From positions 1 through 6,841 of the forward strand of contig JBAZOJ010000202.1 in assembly GCA_041648755.1 (NCBI GenBank): DNA of 6,841 bases, in the 5' to 3' direction. This DNA comes from JBAZOJ01 sp041648755. GTDB lineage: Bacteria > Planctomycetota > B143-G9. Position 1 is the first letter of the stretch; each line of letters begins with the position of its first letter. The notes below the pieces were generated by a model. That model was not told where the DNA came from. It was given only the letters and a program-made list of their open reading frames with translations, and searched no databases. The translations under genes and the position numbers were made by a program. This document shows, in pieces, positions 5,500 to 6,841 of the stretch.

Positions 5500-5981
5500 A
5501 GCACACTCTTTTCGGTTACCGGGTCAATCATATCGGGCGCGATTTGTGACGCAGGCAAAAGTACAAACAACCGGTCGCGAAACCGGGGATGCGGTATCTC
5601 CAGGTTTTCCTGAGATACAACCTGTTCGCCATACAGAATAATATCCACGTCCAGCGTACGAGCCCCCCATTTATCCTTGCGAACCCGCCCGAGTGCGTCC
5701 TCTGTCTCCCTGCATGTGCGCAACAACTCATCGGGGGTCATTTCTGTCTCTACCAGCACCGCGCAGTTGAAATAGCAGGGCTGCGGCGGTCCTTCAGGCA
5801 GCGTCAAAAAGAGCGAGGACCGCGCGATGATCCGAATCCCGGGATGTAGCGCAAGCTCAGACAGGCCGCGGGCGATGTTGTCCTCGCGATTCCCTAAATT
5901 GGACCCGACACAGAGAAGGGCTCGAACCGGTTTAACGATGGGTATTCCTCTTCTGCGAGCATTATAACGGTGGTGAGGCAA
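5457..5981 (-). CDS. folK: HPPK: 2-amino-4-hydroxy-6-hydroxymethyldihydropteridine pyrophosphokinase
   Basis: This enzyme transfers pyrophosphate from ATP to 6-hydroxymethyl-dihydropterin (EC 2.7.6.3), feeding dihydropteroate synthase in folate synthesis. Numbered from 5981, GSNLGNR (26-32) is the N-terminal pterin-side loop. KWGARTLDVDII (104-115) matches the HPPK signature exactly, with Mg-binding Asp111 and Asp113. IPHPRFRDRLFVLLP (129-143) is the usual C-terminal block. The given start is a TTG at 5981, the only standard initiator, but it has no ribosome site. A perfect TATAAT overlaps codons 6-7, and residues 2-15 do not look like HPPK. The fold begins at residue 16. An ATC at 5939 preceded by AAGAGGAA (5945-5952) fits far better as the real start, giving about 160 aa. 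It heads the run folK–kinase–panC and overlaps the kinase by 43 bases. Confidence 0.94.
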   Translation of the reverse strand: MPHHRYNARRRGIPIVKPVRALLCVGSNLGNREDNIARGLSELALHPGIRIIARSSLFLTLPEGPPQPCYFNCAVLVETEMTPDELLRTCRETEDALGRVRKDKWGARTLDVDIILYGEQVVSQENLEIPHPRFRDRLFVLLPASQIAPDMIDPVTEKSVLCLMKELMRQKPTA

Positions 5982-5988
5982 ACGCGAA
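5961..5988 (-). promoter_or_regulatory. Promoter of the folK operon
   Basis: A perfect -10 TATAAT (5966-5961) is preceded after 16 bases by a weak -35, TTCGCG (5988-5983, three of six). Transcription would begin at an A near 5954, immediately before AAGAGGAA. This places the start inside the annotated folK frame and argues against the TTG at 5981. Confidence 0.55.
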
Positions 5989-5997
5989 GCGGCGTTT
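5980..5997. promoter_or_regulatory. Inverted repeat in the divergent promoter region
   Basis: AAACGC (5980-5985) and GCGTTT (5992-5997) are exact reverse complements with a six-base spacer. The element covers the weak folK -35 and lies just upstream of the -35 of the oppositely read LUD gene. It could be an operator acting on both directions, but short repeats like this also arise by chance. Confidence 0.35.
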
Positions 5998-6001
5998 TGA
6001 G

Positions 6002-6030
6002 TTGAAGGGACGGGGCCCGGCGATTACAAT
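6002..6030 (+). promoter_or_regulatory. Sigma-70-like promoter of the LUD–peptidase operon
   Basis: TTGAAG (6002-6007) and TACAAT (6025-6030) are separated by 17 bases and match consensus at four and five of six positions. The transcript would start near 6037, a few bases before the GGAGG ribosome site at 6042-6046. Confidence 0.6.
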
Positions 6031-6054
6031 TCACCCTTTCCGGAGGCGATGAAG

Positions 6055-6675
6055 ATGACCTTCGAGAAGGAGTTGCGGGAAGCTCTGACCGCTTTCGCCG
6101 CAAAGGGATACGAAACACACTATGTACAGAACCGGGACGCCGCGCTTGAGCTTTGCCTCAAGTTCGCGACCCCCGGATGCACTACAGCTATGGGCGGATC
6201 CACCACCCTGAGGGAAATCGGTTTGCCGGAGCGGTTGCGCTCCGCGGGCGTGAAGATTGTCGAGGCCGCGGAGAACGCCACCCCCGAGGAACACTACCGG
6301 TCGCGGCTGAACACGCTGGATGTGGATGTGTACTACACCGGAACGAACGCGCTGACGCGGACAGGTTGTCTTGTCAACATAGACGGCTACGGGAATCGCG
6401 TGGCCGCACAGATATTCGGGCCGAGGAAACTGGTCATCGTCGCGGGCCGGAACAAGCTGGTCGGCACATTGGCCGAGGCCCTGTACCGGGTGAAGTTCAT
6501 CGCCGCGCCGCCGAATGTAAGGCGCCGCAACACCGGAGCCCCATGCGGGACGGCCGGTATCTGTACCGAATGCGCGGGCGATTGCCGCATCTGCAATGAT
6601 ACTGTCATAATCGAGAATGTCCGTTTCAAGGGCCGCAACGTCCTCATCATGGTGGACGAGACCCTCGGATTCTGA
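6055..6675 (+). CDS. LUD domain protein (DUF162, LutC/YkgG-related)
   Basis: This 206-aa protein belongs to the LUD superfamily, whose best known members are the lactate-utilisation proteins LutB and LutC; this stand-alone type has no assigned reaction. The fold signature appears as MGGSTTLREIGL (46-57) and TGTNALTRTGCLVNIDGYGNR (95-115), followed by KLVIVAGRNKLV (125-136). A C-terminal cysteine cluster, Cys164, 170, 173, 177 and 180 (C-x5-C-x2-C-x3-C-x2-C), suggests a metal or Fe-S site. It is not the ferredoxin pattern of LutB. I chose the ATG at 6055 because GGAGG (6042-6046) is eight bases upstream; the ATG at 6049 would be only two bases from it. It is cytoplasmic, with no signal or membrane segment. 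A peptidase gene follows after 20 bases, so the two probably share a transcript. No lactate-pathway genes are visible. Confidence 0.88.
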   Translation: MTFEKELREALTAFAAKGYETHYVQNRDAALELCLKFATPGCTTAMGGSTTLREIGLPERLRSAGVKIVEAAENATPEEHYRSRLNTLDVDVYYTGTNALTRTGCLVNIDGYGNRVAAQIFGPRKLVIVAGRNKLVGTLAEALYRVKFIAAPPNVRRRNTGAPCGTAGICTECAGDCRICNDTVIIENVRFKGRNVLIMVDETLGF

Positions 6676-6695
6676 CGCAGAAGTCGGGAGAAGCT

Positions 6696-6841
6696 ATGCA
6701 TGCCAAGAGAATGAAGAGCCTGCGGGATTCGTTCAAGGGCTTCGGAATCGACGCGCTCTTTGTGTCGAGCGTTCCCAATGTCCATTACCTTACAGGCTTT
6801 GCGGGTGAGGATTCCTTCCTTCTCATCGGCAGCGAGGCCGC
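6696..6841 (+). CDS. Xaa-Pro aminopeptidase-like protein, N-terminal part (cut by the window end)
   Basis: The first 48 codons read MHAKRMKSLRDSFKGFGIDA, then LFVSSVPNVHYLTGFAGEDS, then FLLIGSEA. The pattern IDALxVSSxxNxxYLTGFxG is the start of the creatinase N-terminal domain found in Xaa-Pro aminopeptidases and dipeptidases of peptidase family M24. The metal-binding catalytic domain lies beyond the window, so activity cannot be judged; creatinase-like or pseudo-enzyme relatives remain possible. GGGAG (6686-6690) is five bases before the ATG at 6696; the in-frame ATG at 6711 is a less likely alternative. It follows the LUD gene by 20 bases in the same direction. Confidence 0.85.
   Translation, partial: MHAKRMKSLRDSFKGFGIDALFVSSVPNVHYLTGFAGEDSFLLIGSEA

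Noticed and set aside
4957..5613. 218-codon plus-strand frame over the kinase and folK
   Set aside because: It is antisense to two genes with clear catalytic motifs and has no motif of its own.
6153..6599. 148-codon plus-strand frame within the LUD gene
   Set aside because: It is an out-of-frame shadow of the LUD gene, whose motifs run intact through the other frame.

Overview
The window reads as a stretch of bacterial chromosome, moderately GC-rich by eye, with Shine-Dalgarno sites of the GAGG/GGAGG type and sigma-70-like promoters. Signal-peptide and PQQ-like propeller architecture fits a diderm bacterium. No marker fixes the phylum. The mix of a housekeeping folK–deoxynucleoside kinase–panC run with secreted proteins of unknown function would suit an environmental lineage near the PVC or FCB groups, but that is a low-confidence guess.

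Layout. Positions 1-1489 hold a single minus-strand gene for a class II Fic AMP-transferase (87-1262). It has its own strong promoter and a perfect 8-bp inverted repeat in its leader. It lies between two near-identical 76-bp direct repeats (1-76 and 1414-1489). Positions 1490-1671 are non-coding, with a stem-loop next to the stop codon of the following gene. Positions 1672-2814 (minus) encode an exported PQQ-like beta-propeller protein with its own promoter. Positions 2815-3084 are intergenic. Positions 3085-5981 (minus) form a tight block: folK, deoxynucleoside kinase, panC and a membrane-anchored protein of unknown function, read in that order and joined by overlaps or a 4-nt gap. From about 6000 the direction flips: a LUD-domain (DUF162) protein and the first 48 codons of an Xaa-Pro aminopeptidase-like protein are read on the plus strand. 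A compact divergent promoter region separates them from folK.

How the genes work together. folK (folate), panC (pantothenate/CoA) and the deoxynucleoside kinase (dNTP salvage) make up a cofactor and nucleotide housekeeping operon; its last gene rides along by translational coupling. The LUD protein and the peptidase probably share one transcript. The Fic gene is the most accessory-looking part: it is a monocistronic, self-inhibited AMPylator between repeats.

Points most worth a second look are the repeat-bracketed fic unit, the palindrome in the fic leader, a folK start that looks non-canonical (ATC behind a good Shine-Dalgarno site), and the five-cysteine cluster of the LUD protein. I found no CRISPR array, transposase, tRNA, rRNA or clearly new multi-gene system.
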